Below are positions 11,152 through 22,464 of a stretch of DNA of 64,000 nt, one piece after another; position 1 is the stretch's first letter, and each line of letters opens with the position of its first letter. A program made the position numbers and the translations under genes. This DNA comes from Viridothelium virens (Eukaryota > Ascomycota > Dothideomycetes > Trypetheliales > Trypetheliaceae): positions 248,001-312,000 of the forward strand of contig ML991782.1 of the NCBI GenBank assembly GCA_010094025.1, read 5' to 3'. The notes below the pieces were generated by a model that saw only the letters and a program-made list of their open reading frames with translations, was not told where the DNA came from and did no database searches.

Positions 11152-12521
11152 TTAGCGCAGATCTTCGCTGTGACCATCGTATACGAAAGATGAGACCTCA
11201 AACGTTTGTTGCATCCTGATACTGGTCAGTCTTGCGAGCTCACTGTCGCCACGGTCCGTATCAAGCCGTGAGTCCTTGGTAGCACTTTTTGGATGAGTCT
11301 GGCTATCGCCTCCTACTCTGGTACTTCCGCTTAGACCGGATGATTCGAGGTCGCGTTGGTACGAAGTCTTGGAAGGCCTAGCATACGAGGACTTGGGCTT
11401 GAGGATGAAGCGCTCAAAGACCGGTCTTAGGGTAGGCACAGAGCCGAGGACTATGATCACGAAAATTTCGGCACTGTCGTTCCAAAATATTAGAGGAGCT
11501 TAGAAATTAGGTGGAATTTGAATGCGAACCTTGTCCATACGTAAAGCTCGTATGTTTCCCCTAGCAATTGCATTAGTAGAGCAGCTAGAATTGCAGTTGA
11601 GAAGCTTTCGTACAAGTTATGTCAGCACGCGCATTGAGCTCGTTTAATTTCGAGGCTTTGACCGCCGAACTGACGCTCGCGCTTCATAAGTCAGCAAGGA
11701 CATAGATCAATTGGAGTTCATTGCAGGAAAACTTACAAAACACCCAACCCAAGGACGGTGCATAACGCCACTTTCCTTTCAAGTTTCATTTGGAGATTCC
11801 ATATGATCGTAATGGGCATCAGGGCTAGTGCAAGGTCGAAAAAGGCATTCCATGCTGATAATTGAGAAAGTCAATATTGGCATAATTTATCAAGCGGGGG
11901 AGTGCCTACCAGCAGTGAAAATACTGAAATCCGTGTTGACGCGAGGGTCCCAGCAGTGTGCACCTGGAAGTGTAGGATTCCACAAAGCTCGTGATGGACT
12001 GCATTGAGCAAAGGTCAAGGTAATGGCGATAGTCGAGACGGCGGCGGTAAAGGCACTTCCAAAGTACAGGAACCACTTGCGCCAGAAACCGTTTCGACCC
12101 ATGATTCTGAGGACCAGAAACGCCGTAGAAATCTTTCCTGTGGCAATAGCCGCGATCCCAAAAGGTATTGCTATCCAGTTCCAGCGGACTGCAGTGGAAA
12201 GCTGGCTTGGCGAAAGATAGTAGAGATGCCTTGCGCCTCCACTCCTACACAGAAGTGTAGTAATGATGGAACAGACGGCAAAAAGAAGCTTTTACCTCAA
12301 TTAGTCAGACATTTGCAAGTTTTAGGTCATAAGATTTCTTTTACCCAAGTGAAGAACATTATCCAGTCATCAACACCAATTTTGCGGAGAATCAGACGAG
12401 ACTGCAGCCTGAGGAGAAGGACAATTGCCGATACGCCAACCTCCGTCCACCAGATCGCCAGTATAGCAGGGCCACGATCTTGGTTGCCACCAGGCGGTGG
12501 CGGTCCCATAGGTTCTGCCAT
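11152..12521 (-). CDS. SAT4/fungal rhodopsin-domain integral membrane protein
   Basis: Six exons: complement(12345..12521, 11910..12288, 11737..11854, 11614..11669, 11530..11560, 11152..11473), 360 aa. The start at MAEPMGPPPPGG gives an N-terminus outside the membrane. Seven helices follow, with family signatures RLILRKIGVDDWIMFFTW after the second helix, a Cys pair (FAQCSPSRALWNP...GAHCWDPRV) in an extracellular loop, WNAFFDLALALMPI and ETYELYVWTSAEIFVIIVLG. The last exon is a hydrophilic Ser/Arg-rich tail of about 90 residues. Proteins with this domain are abundant in Pezizomycotina. Some resemble PTH11-type receptors and many lie in metabolite clusters; ligand and function are unknown. The acceptor of exon 2 is AAAAG, and exon 5 is a 31-nt micro-exon required by phase. 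Confidence 0.85.
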
Positions 12522-14163
12522 TGTCTGTAGAAATTCGGGTACAGTTTCACTTGTGGAAGCAGCGTGGAATGAGAAGGACAACGTAGTTGTATCACCTACC
12601 AGAGCTTCGGCATGTCTTGAAATCACACACTGGAAATTCGTCTATAAGCATAGAAGATCTTATTCCAATGCCCTATGAGGCTGAGCTTGAATAGAATGCG
12701 CGGGGTTCGTTTAGGCCCACATGGAGGCACAGAGACTGCAATACCACGTGGCGTCCATATTGTTGGACCCAGGTTGGATCTCATAATTGAGTTTGCGGTA
12801 TTTTTGGAAATCTCGATCCAGAACGCTCATGGGGAAAAGAGATGTCTGAGCCAATGACACTTACTGTTGTCTCTTGGGCTGACACGATTGGTCACGACTA
12901 TTTGAGCAGGGATTGAGCGGAAGCATCGAGTCCACGGATTGGAAGTCTCCGGCCATCAAATCGTGGACTTAGTCATTTCTCGTCCCTCGAGCCAGAGGCC
13001 AAATTGATGATACGCTTCTTCGTCGAACCGGCATCAAGCCAGGAACGGAGTTCCAATTGACCGCAGCCGGTGAATGAACGGGCAGGAGCGATGGGCGGAG
13101 TGAACCTGAAGCGGGTTCGGTTAGGGCAGATCGGGACTGCGGCGTAGTTCAGGATTTCCATGGCTTGGAAGAGCTTGACTCGGCAGGTCAGTAAACGTTA
13201 GCCGGTGTGTGCGGCACAGTGAGAGGGCCTGTGGACAGCTTGCTGATGACCTCGAACTATTCGTTGCTACGGAATATCGTACGAAGGAACTTCACATGAT
13301 GGCCGGACTGTACCGCTGAATGAGTCGTAAGCGTGGGATGTTGTGCATAGCACCAGGACGTGATTGCGTTGAAGGATGAAGCTGGATTGATGTGGTCAGC
13401 TTCACGGCGACAATTCTTTGGACTAGGCTGAACTAATCTTCTTTAGGCAGGGGCTCACCCTAATCAGTTGACCGTCGCCACTGCTGAAAGTATCCTCGCT
13501 CCACCACCTCGCGATACTGCAAACCGTTACAAAGTCATGACTTGACCAGTTTCCTGCTCTCATGACTTGAGGCTATGTATTGTAACCATGTTGAAGATCT
13601 CGGATTGGCAATGAGCTGGGCTGGTTCATGAGGGAACCGCAATCCCTCCCGAAGAAACGGGTCTTGGGGCGAAACGGCGCAGTCAGGCAGGCCAACCGGG
13701 CTGACAATGGGCTGGATGGCGGATTCAGGATTGCATTCAGTTTTACACGGTAAGTGTGACGCGATACTATCTGGCTGCAGCATCGCCGCGTGCAGTACCC
13801 CGAATAAAGTGGTTCAAGCGGCTATTGTTGGCCCCTACAGAATCTTTCAGCCTGCTCGGATCGTATCCTCTCTAGGGAGTAGTCATTCTTTATCTCAACG
13901 GCTATCCACTCACCCTTGTCTCTCTATACTATTGTAGCACACCGCTTCAGTCATCGAAACCATGCCGTGGGGAAACTGGGTACAGACCGTGCCCCTGCTT
14001 CAACGGTTCTGGAGTGGCAGACCATGGCCGCGTTTGCATTATCCTGATCTTTTAAAGCTTTTTGCCTAGTTTGCTAAGCTATATGTGCTGCGTTCACATT
14101 TCAGTACTTAACCACTGAAGGTAAGACAAAAGATTAATTCTCAGTTGCAGTCAATTGAGAAAA
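12522..14163. other. Long divergent intergenic region, SAT4-like gene / prenyltransferase
   Basis: About 1.6 kb between two divergent genes. Several short frames on both strands lack recognisable motifs and are judged non-coding. The last 150 bp is the prenyltransferase leader. Confidence 0.55.
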
Positions 14164-15447
14164 ATGGCATTTAATCTTCTTGGGGACTCTCACGTCTTCT
14201 CTAGACTTGGCTGGAAGCGGGCGATATCCTTTTCTTCTACTTCTACTTCTACTTCTCCCCTATCTCCTCGAATCCCATGTGGGTACTTTCAGGGACTAAT
14301 AAGGCCAAATACCAACATTCGCATTGTTGCACAAAGACTACATATACATCAATTTTCCACCACTGATCGGCGTTACCAAACACAGCTTTGGGCTCGAAGC
14401 AGCGTATCTCAATCTGTTCCTCCGGCTCCTACGGAACCCACTTACCAGGCCCCCAGTAATGGCGTCCTCGCGTTGCTTCCGGAGAAGGCGGTTCCATATG
14501 CCGAATTGATGCGCCTAGAGAAACCAACGGGCCTCTATCTGTTTTATTTTCCATACCTTTTTGGCATCACCTTCGCAGCATGCAATGTGGAGCCAACGGT
14601 CGCTCCCGTTACTGTGTTTAGCACAAGCTTGCTCCTTTTCGTGGGTACGATTATCATGCGTGGGGCCGCATGTACTTGGAACGATACCCACGACCGCAAT
14701 TTCGATCGTCAAGTAGCCCGGACTCGTTTTCGTCCAATCGCGCGTGGAGCTGTCACGCCTCTGCAAGCACATGCCTTTACTCTTGCCCAGGCTGCGGTGG
14801 GCATAGCAACCCTGGCGTCGATGCCAGCCAATGTCAGCCTTTATGCTGCCCCGAATGTTGCACTACTTGGTTTTTATCCGTTTGCAAAGAGGATTACGAA
14901 TTACCCCCAGGTTATTCTTGGATTCCCTGTTGCCTGGGGAATCTTTATGGGGAGTGCTGCATTGGGTTTCGACCCTATCGTGACCTGGATCGCAGAAGGA
15001 AACCTGCATGGCATCGGAGCCGCATTCGGTTGTCTTTATGCGTCGAACCTCGTGTGGACGATCATCTATGACACAATTTACGCGCATCAAGACGTTGAAG
15101 ATGACAAGAAAGCCGGAGTCAAATCCATTGCGGTGAAGCATAAAACAAATACAAAGCCGCTTTTATCTGCTCTATCAGTAGTACAAATGTCGACTCTGGT
15201 TGCGGCTGGCGTACTGTCGGGCATGGGACCTGTGTACTATGTTGTCTCTTGCGGAGGCGCTAGCGCCAGTCTTGCAGCCATGGTGTGGAATGTGGAATTA
15301 GGAAGTCCCAAGTCTTGTATGTGGTGGTTCAAAAATGGAGCATTATTGGTAGGTGGAACCATTACATTAGGACTTTTCGGGGAGTATCTATCATCGGTGC
15401 AGAGCAGGGAAGAGTCAGATGGAGCTCATGGCAGGGAGAAGATATGA
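14164..15447 (+). CDS. UbiA-family polyprenyltransferase, COQ2-like
   Basis: Single exon, 427 aa. UbiA enzymes attach a prenyl chain to an aromatic ring in the membrane. The first Asp-rich motif is WNDTHDRNFDRQVARTRFRP and the second is YDTIYAHQDVEDDKKAG, both with the expected Asp pattern. KPTGLYLFYFP and PIARGAVTP are also family signatures. About 8-9 hydrophobic helices follow a 100-residue N-terminal extension rich in Ser, Arg and Gln, with QFSTTDRRY resembling a mitochondrial presequence. This argues for COQ2 of ubiquinone synthesis. However, its neighbours (FAD monooxygenase, O-methyltransferase, oxidases) and the Trp in CTWND, common in meroterpenoid prenyltransferases, leave a specialised paralogue possible. 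The ATG is two codons after an in-frame TTG. A (TTCTAC)3 microsatellite lies in the presequence. Confidence 0.85.
   Translation: MAFNLLGDSHVFSRLGWKRAISFSSTSTSTSPLSPRIPCGYFQGLIRPNTNIRIVAQRLHIHQFSTTDRRYQTQLWARSSVSQSVPPAPTEPTYQAPSNGVLALLPEKAVPYAELMRLEKPTGLYLFYFPYLFGITFAACNVEPTVAPVTVFSTSLLLFVGTIIMRGAACTWNDTHDRNFDRQVARTRFRPIARGAVTPLQAHAFTLAQAAVGIATLASMPANVSLYAAPNVALLGFYPFAKRITNYPQVILGFPVAWGIFMGSAALGFDPIVTWIAEGNLHGIGAAFGCLYASNLVWTIIYDTIYAHQDVEDDKKAGVKSIAVKHKTNTKPLLSALSVVQMSTLVAAGVLSGMGPVYYVVSCGGASASLAAMVWNVELGSPKSCMWWFKNGALLVGGTITLGLFGEYLSSVQSREESDGAHGREKI
14235..14252 (+). repeat. Hexanucleotide microsatellite (ttctac)3 in presequence of the prenyltransferase
   Basis: Three exact copies plus a degenerate fourth; they encode part of an alternating Ser-Thr tract. 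Confidence 0.85.
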
Positions 15448-15566
15448 AATTCATTGTCGAGAGATGGACTTATTCGGATGGTACGTTCGAATCTGCATAT
15501 GTGAATAGGCCGTTCATTGTATAGGTACCTAAGGTATGTATCTTGAAGTCCATGTGAGTCGACCAT

Positions 15567-16996
15567 TCACAAATTACTGACGGGGAGCGAGGTGTGTTTT
15601 CTGTAGGTTCTCATTGTGTCTTGCGTTTCCATGACGATATCATACCCAAAAGTCCAAAGCTGGGCTTCTGGATGGCTCCAAAACACGGAAAGTCCCTCCG
15701 AAAGCTCGTTTGCAAGCAACTCTCGGTCTCGCTTCTCTTGCTCTGGTCCATCGATCATGCTGTTGATATCCCGCATCACCTTGCTACGTCTCTTGGTCTC
15801 ATGCGCTCGCGGCATGCGCAATCGTTCGTAAATCGAGAGCAAATGTGGAATCTCGATTCTGTCGCGGACATGCGCAAACAATACGGATAGACAAGCTGCA
15901 TCTTCTAACCCTTGTGCCGCGCCTTGTGCTCTGCAACAGTCTCAGTTCAAGGAGGCAACGACAGAGACCTCACACAATCTGGAGAACAGCTCTCGTGTAC
16001 TTACAAGTAAGGCAGCATGGCATGTGCAGAGTCACCTACCACAGCTACAAGTCCGCTTGGATGGCACCAATTCGGGAGGTTTGGGATCTCGGTTAGCGTC
16101 CATTTCATAGCTCTCTCAGCTATGTTTAGCAATTTCACAAAACTATTGTCCCAGTCCTTGAAGAAGTCTTTAAGTTCCTGCAAGTAAGCTTCTCGCGGTT
16201 GAATCTGTACCGGTGTATCTCTATCTTCTCGGCGAGATAATATTATATGCAGAAGGTCGCCGCTCTTTGGTGGATAGGTAACGACATGGGCATCTGGGCC
16301 AAACCAGGTCGTGACGGCCGGCTGGTCAACAAACCTTCGCAGTTCCGGACTTTGTCGCAAACGATTAGCATCGACTGCAATGCTCACCACTTCGTCACCA
16401 CTGTGGAAAGGCATTTTATCTCCGCCGGGCAATGCCTGCCGTGTTGACGAGTTAGTACCATCGCCGGCAAGGACGAGGTCGCCTTTGTAGAGATCTCCAC
16501 CAACAAGGGTAACCGATGGCGTCGTGAAGTCGACTTCCGCAACTTTGGCGCCCATGTGAATGAGGACGCCTAGAGACTTGGCCTTAACTAGGAGAACTCC
16601 ATGAAGATCCACTCTTCGTGTAACCAGGTACGGGCTATGGTAGTGTTCTTCCATTTGAGGCACCAGTGGTAAAGAGGAAAGCTGTTTTCCATCCCGATAC
16701 GATCTGATCACAATGCTTTGAGGATGGACAGCAGAGGATCTGACCTCATCGAAGACTTCTAGATGCTTCAGACATCTCGCAGCATTAGGCGGTATCTGAA
16801 TACCAGCGGTAATCTAAGACGTGGGAGGTCTTAGTATCATGCGCCTAGCAATTGCAACGTTTATTCGTACGCTTGGAAACCCTGTCATTCGCTCAAAGAT
16901 GATAACTTCATGGCCAGCTTTTCGCAACCCAATTGCAGTAGCAAGACTACTGATTCCGCATCCAACAATCAAGATGCGGCAAGTATAGGGAGCCAT
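15567..16996 (-). CDS. FAD-dependent monooxygenase (salicylate hydroxylase/UbiH-like)
   Basis: Three exons: complement(16871..16996, 16005..16813, 15567..15930), 432 aa. Class A flavoprotein hydroxylases use NAD(P)H and O2 to hydroxylate or epoxidise substrates. Visible motifs are the N-terminal Rossmann loop (ILIVGCGISSLATAIGLRKAG), AGIQIPPNA, AGDGTNSSTR (the DG motif) and VGDSAHAMLPYLAQGAAQ (the GD motif that binds the FAD ribityl and pyrophosphate). The third Gly of GxGxxG is Ser, which is unusual. Introns are clean (GTACGA and GTAAGT donors). The gene converges on the prenyltransferase with a 119-bp gap and is divergent from the methyltransferase, so the three may act on one product. A prenylated aromatic substrate is a guess from context. 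Confidence 0.88.
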
Positions 16997-17971
16997 AGAG
17001 AAGGCAGGGTTGACAATGCTCCGATGCTTCGATGTATGAGGGTGGCACAGCCCTACGTACCCACCGTTCAGATGCTCTTATGGAGACAGTCCCAAGGTCA
17101 TGTTCCGGGGCCATTACCCCGAGTCTCACACTACAGTGCACTAGATGTTGTCTCGAGTCAGTCGTATGCATATTGTGGCCGGTTGCTGGGTCATTACACA
17201 TGAGCTGAGAGTTTTGGGCAAGGGTTCTGCTTACAGTGGATCTTTTGCCAAATTTGGCAATAGTAAGGAATCATTAATTTTCGGTGCGGGCCGACTGTAA
17301 CACGACGTTACCGCCAACTTAGCGCGATGGGTAGCAGGTCTGGATCTTGGTGAAGAAAAGAATCGTCCACAAGCCATGGAGTGATAGCAACAGCTGATTC
17401 GTGGTATACCTTGCGTATTTTCTCTAAGCGCCAGTTCAGTCGTTGCACACACCAATTCACTTCAGGTCACTACAGGGTAAGCGCAGTATGTTTGTTGGTG
17501 GCGTCAATCTCAACTCTAGTGACCAGTCACTTTACGTGGTGTTGCCTATGGAGCGGTTGCATGCAGGCCAACTCCACTTGTTCAAAGGAAAGGAGCATAT
17601 TTAGCACACCAGGGTATCGCACCGTGCCACTTCAGCCTCATGTTTGAACTCTAATGAGAATGCACCCATGTTCAGACCGTGCAGCTCATTGAGTGAGCAG
17701 CTAATGTATTGGCTCTGTCGGCCATGCCTGTTAGTTTTTCTTGATCCCCTGCTCAAATATCCTCTGAAGTGAGCTACAAGCGTTAGGCATATAGTTCAAG
17801 TGCTTCCCCCAAGCCCATACAAAGTCCATACCGAGGCAGCATCGCATCGCAAAGTAAACATATCGTACTTTGGAAGTTCCTGCCTGGGATTAAAGTTGTT
17901 TCCACTGGAGTGTTGTGTCGGGCAGAGCATTATAATATTCAATCGATTTTCAACTTCATCACCATCTCGAA
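16997..17971. promoter_or_regulatory. Divergent promoter between FAD monooxygenase and O-methyltransferase
   Basis: A 975-bp head-to-head spacer. No convincing open frame. The arrangement allows shared control of the two tailoring enzymes. Confidence 0.55.
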
Positions 17972-19406
17972 ATGGCTACAACAAACGTGGAGACACAGAT
18001 TGCTCAATTGCAGTCCATTCTTCAAAATGCGCCAAAGGACCCCGCTTCGCGTCAGAAACTGTATGACGCCGTTTCGGACATGGCATTGAAATTAGAGGGA
18101 TCTGGTGATACAATGCAGCGCGTCTGCTATCTCGTAAGTCTTCAAAAGCTTATGCCTAGGCATCTTCAGAGATTCCGAGCGTTGGCTAATCGAGCTGAAA
18201 GCCTTTGCAACTCTCGGTTGCCAATATTGCAGTCGATCTCGGACTGTTTGACATCCTAGCCAACAGCACTTCTCCGCTGGGACTGGATGATCTTCAGAAA
18301 AAGACTGGGGCGGATCAGGTTCTTCTAAGTGAGTGACTGATCTCCGCACCAATTCAACTATCTTTCTACCGAGAATCCGGAGCCTAACGCATGAATAGGA
18401 CGAGTCTTGAGATATCTTGCGTCAGTGAACATGGTCGAGGAGACAGGGGCCGACACATTCAAGGCTTCGAACATCACTCAAACCCTAAGTCGACCTCTGA
18501 TTGCCGCAGGCTTAAGGCACAAGTTAGTGAATATCCCTCTTTTAAGGCATAAGAATACTTGACTAACCAGTGTACAAGCTTCAATATGTGTGCACCAGCT
18601 TTCCAGGAGCTTCCCAAGTTCCTCAAGGACACCAAATACCAGAATCCCTATGATGTTATGAACTCACCTTTCCAGAGAGCTTTTCAGATAGACGAGCCTC
18701 CATTCCTCTGGGTCCTCAAGCATCCATACCACCTTGAAAACGCTAATAAGTGGATGAGCGTGCAGCGCGAGGGCAGTAACGAATGGCCAGACGCTTTCAA
18801 CTTTGAGGCCGAGTGCTGTGCTGGATCCAAGATCACTCCGGAGACACCCGTCTTCGTTGACGTTGGTGGTGGCATCGGTCATCAGTGCCAGCTCCTGAAG
18901 GACCGGTATCCCAACATACAGGGCCGTGTCATCTTGCAAGATCAGCCTCCCATGGTCGCACAAGCGCTGCCGCTGCCAGGTGTGGAGAAGATGGCCCACG
19001 ATTTCTGGACACCGGAGCCTGTCAAAGGTAAGTAGATACTGCATAGAGCATCTCTTGACCATATGGGATTGGAGATACTAACGGCTGGACAGGTGCCAGG
19101 GCTTACTATATGCGCAACATCCTGCATGACTACCCGGATGAGGCAGGCGCTAAGATTTTGCGCCAGCTGGTGGATGCAATGGACAAAGACTCGGTGATAT
19201 TGATCGACGAGATGGTCTTACCTACCACGGGCACGCATTGGCGCGCAGCGCAACTGGATTTCACTATGATGTCGGCTATGGCTGCGATGGAGCGGACAGA
19301 ACAGCAGTGGAAGGAGCTGTTGGATAAGGCAGGACTGAAGATCAAGAAGGTTGTCGTTTATAACGAACAATTACGGGACAGCATCATCGTTGTCGTTCCC
19401 AAATAG
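17972..19406 (+). CDS. SAM-dependent O-methyltransferase (family 2)
   Basis: Five exons: 17972..18133, 18202..18328, 18399..18522, 18579..19027, 19093..19406; 391 aa. An N-terminal winged-helix dimerisation region (CYLPLQLSVANIAVDLGLFDIL, GADQVLLRRVLRYLAS) precedes the catalytic domain. The SAM loop is FVDVGGGIGHQ and the catalytic His is in ILHDYPDE, with LIDEMVLP and LDFTMMSAM downstream, all in standard order and at standard length for fungal cluster O-methyltransferases. Exons 2 and 4 use AAG acceptors chosen by phase and by conserved PLQL and FNMCAPAF segments. Such enzymes methylate phenolic or carboxylic hydroxyls of small molecules in the cytosol; the substrate here is unknown. Confidence 0.88.
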
Positions 19407-21006
19407 AATGGTCGATGCTGGTATGCAGTCATCTCGGATTGACAAGGACTCGGCTGGGATAGGGTAAGAAAGTTCTCTGCTAGACTCAGCTTTCAACATC
19501 CGTCTGACCTTAATTCGAGGTCAAAGTCGCTTTACAAGTCTTTCGCTTCTGACCTCAGGGTAAATGTTTAGCTAAAGAGTCCGCAGAACGCCATGAGTAT
19601 GGATAAATTTTCATCAACAGTGGAAATTCAGGTTGAATAGGGTGCCACGAGATTCACGCGAATGAGACACTGGTCTTTGGATAAGACATGGAGCGACGCA
19701 TTACGGACTCATGTCTCTCGTAGGAGAAACTTCAGGAATGAAGCCGCGCCATCATAGCTTCAGTTACGTGGAATAAATCTTAGAGTTTCTGTTGCGAGAA
19801 AGCTGAGCCAATTCTGACGACACAGCGGCACGTGGAAATCCATGCCAGGGTTCACGCTTTGACCTCTGCGCCAACAACAACATCCTGAAAAGATGGCTTG
19901 AGGCTGAGATCATAGGCGCAAGCGCACAGTAGGTAGCCGGACCAGTGTTTGCACTCCACGTCCTCTCTCCTACGCCAATCGTTTGGACCGATTCCATCCG
20001 ACTTCATCAATTGCAGCGGCGGCGTTATTTGCAAATAGCCAGCGTCCGCTTTAACCTTGGGGCCTGCCGTCCGCAATTGACGTTGCAAGCTTCAATACCA
20101 CTGGTCTCGGCTTCTGAGGTCCAGAGTATGGAGGTGGTTGCGACGATTGGCGAGACCGAGACTCCAGACTCTCTGGCAGATGCAAGCATTGAGGCAGGAG
20201 CGCTCTCTGAACTGGGGTAAGCACGATTATGCCCATGGAGCACCAAAGCCTTCAGATCCTGCAGCCCAAGAATTTGGAGAATTAGTAGGTGAGATTGGTA
20301 TAATCAAGCACCTGGCCAACCTCCAGAGCTTGCCTATTGGCTAATTTGAAGCCATGTTCTCTGACGGAGAGCATCTAAGTTTCGATCTGCTTGTTGGAGA
20401 TGACGGGGCTAGCTGTAAAGTCCGCAGGCATATTCTGACAAAGGGAAACGGAAAAGATGTGGCGAAGCGGTGGACTCCTCAGTCTTATGGAATCAAGGCA
20501 TGAATGGAATCTTTTCGAAAGCCATCCAACATAAACACGCAGAGGGTAGGTTGTATGAACATGCATCAACAGACACGCACAGAATTTGGCTGGATCGTGG
20601 CAGCTTGTCCACATTGCCATCTCCACGCACTAAGATCCGATGAGATCTCCAAGTTTCCAATGGAGTTATATCTGAAGCATCTCCACAGGGCACGAAATAG
20701 CTTCAAACGCTGCACACAAGAATTCGGCATCTTGGACATCTGGAATTGGCATTGGATATCACCCTTGCTGGACTATTGTCATGTTCCCACAGAATCACTC
20801 AGTCGAGCTTCATCCTTTCACTGGCAATTCTTGACGTCTTTTGACAAGCTTGTGTGAGGATGCCCAATACTGACAAACCAAGACGGCTTTCGAGGAAAGT
20901 AGACGTGGAGTAGTGCAACAGACAAGTTGGGGTTACTTTGTTCAGCAAATATTCACATAGTATTATTGGGCATCCACGCGTATAGAAAGGGAAGCATCTC
21001 AAGTTC
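19407..21006. other. Gene-poor 1.6-kb interval
   Basis: Several frames of 60-120 codons exist on both strands, but none has a recognisable motif, start context or splice pattern. I looked for a pathway regulator (Zn2Cys6 type) and found no cysteine cluster. It could hold an eroded gene; this is not supported. Confidence 0.45.
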
Positions 21007-21666
21007 TCAAAAGTCGATATCACCACCCCCCACCCAGCTTTTCGCCTGCCAATAGAGCACATCATGCTTCTTTCCGCTCTCAGTTCCGGCTACCACATCG
21101 ATGCGATGTCCAGGTAGATCTCTCAACACCTTCACGCCTAACACGACTTCCTGACAATACGCCAGGAACTTGTACCCCCTCGGATACTCCTTCAGTCTCT
21201 CCTGATCAATCCTTGGCACCTTCGTCGGATCCACGGGAAACAGCTTATCCTTCTCGTACCAATGCCTCACATAATTTGCCCCCCATCGGCCCTCGCGCTT
21301 TGAGAAAAAGAAAATGAAGCGACAGTCCGCCTCAGCGTCGACCTCACAGTCATCCAAGATGAAGCGTTGCGTGATGGTGGCCTTCATCTTGGTCACAGCG
21401 CGCGTCGCAGACGGATTGATGTCGGTCGTGATGCCATGGCAGCGGTGCATAATGAAGGCGCCATTGTCCATGCCCTTTTTGGAACCGGCGATGAAGTCGT
21501 CAATGGTAACCCGTCCGGACCACGACGTGTAGACAAGAGCGTTTGGGTGGAAGATGGAGGCGAAGTTTTGCCATTCGCAGGAGTCGCTGGTGAAGTATGA
21601 GACGCAAAGAGAGACGAAAGCATTTTCCTGAAGCGCTAGGCGGTTGAGGGAGCTCACCGATAACAT
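21007..21666 (-). CDS. SnoaL-like (NTF2-fold) protein
   Basis: Single exon, 219 aa. The start is the ATG at 21664-21666; the frame also has an upstream TTG. Residues about 10-140 fit the SnoaL_4/scytalone-dehydratase-like fold: an N-terminal helix pair, [19 protein letters not shown], a second helix ([13 protein letters not shown]), a conserved His region ([13 protein letters not shown]), then strands ending [14 protein letters not shown]. Fungal members act as dehydratases, isomerases or cyclases in polyketide and meroterpenoid pathways, others are uncharacterised. Its position at the right end of the tailoring-enzyme block is consistent with a pathway role (inference). The gene carries a mild C-to-G composition switch like others further right. 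Confidence 0.75.
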   Translation of the reverse strand: MLSVSSLNRLALQENAFVSLCVSYFTSDSCEWQNFASIFHPNALVYTSWSGRVTIDDFIAGSKKGMDNGAFIMHRCHGITTDINPSATRAVTKMKATITQRFILDDCEVDAEADCRFIFFFSKREGRWGANYVRHWYEKDKLFPVDPTKVPRIDQERLKEYPRGYKFLAYCQEVVLGVKVLRDLPGHRIDVVAGTESGKKHDVLYWQAKSWVGGGDIDF

Positions 21667-22464
21667 GGCCAACCTTCGGCTAGTTCACGTAGCTTGTATC
21701 GTTCTAAGACGAGGTTATCGGGCCCGCTGTTACGAATAGCCTCCTCCGGCCTTGAACCTTCGGGCAAGGAATGAAAATCGACCATGGTTATTCTTGCACG
21801 AAGTATCGATCTTCTATACTAACAGGTGCTCAATTCCCTTTTTCTTTCAATAGAAGTCGCACAAAGACCCCAATCGACTATATTTCTAAGCCAGGAATAG
21901 AACTTGCCAAAGGGACTTTCGAGTCATGTAAAGTTCTAATATTAAGAAAGACATACGACTACTAAAGAAAAGTTCTCTGGTAGATAGCATTGGTTTGACC
22001 TTCCCCGCTTGCGACATCGATCCGCGGCAAGCTACGATGGCAAATCCGACTGGCAGGTGTACCGAATTGTATAGCCAGACGACCATCGAGACTTTATGAA
22101 GCTTAGAAGGATAATGAAAATACGACCACCACGATATATTCACGTTTACGCAATCTCTCACATAACAATGACGAGATAGAGGAAATGATAGAGCAGCCGC
22201 CAGATGCAACGGGGATATTGTTAGTTATTACTGCTGAATTCCTCTAGATATGGTATGGTGTCTGGAAATAACCCGTTGAGAAATGGGTGATTGAGGATTT
22301 GAGGTTTCTTTAAAGTGAAACTCGACGAATAAGACACATTATTGATGAAATGCAAAGCCAACGCGTAACGCGCATCACGATACAGGCCGTATCCTCCCAG
22401 CAAAGCCAATGCAAAGCGCCTTCAACTCCTTGAGATGCCAAAGCCGTAATGTAAACCTTTCCCC
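21667..22464. other. Intergenic between SnoaL-like gene and PRO1
   Basis: Upstream flank of the SnoaL gene and 3' flank of PRO1. AT-richer than surroundings. No gene seen. Confidence 0.6.
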
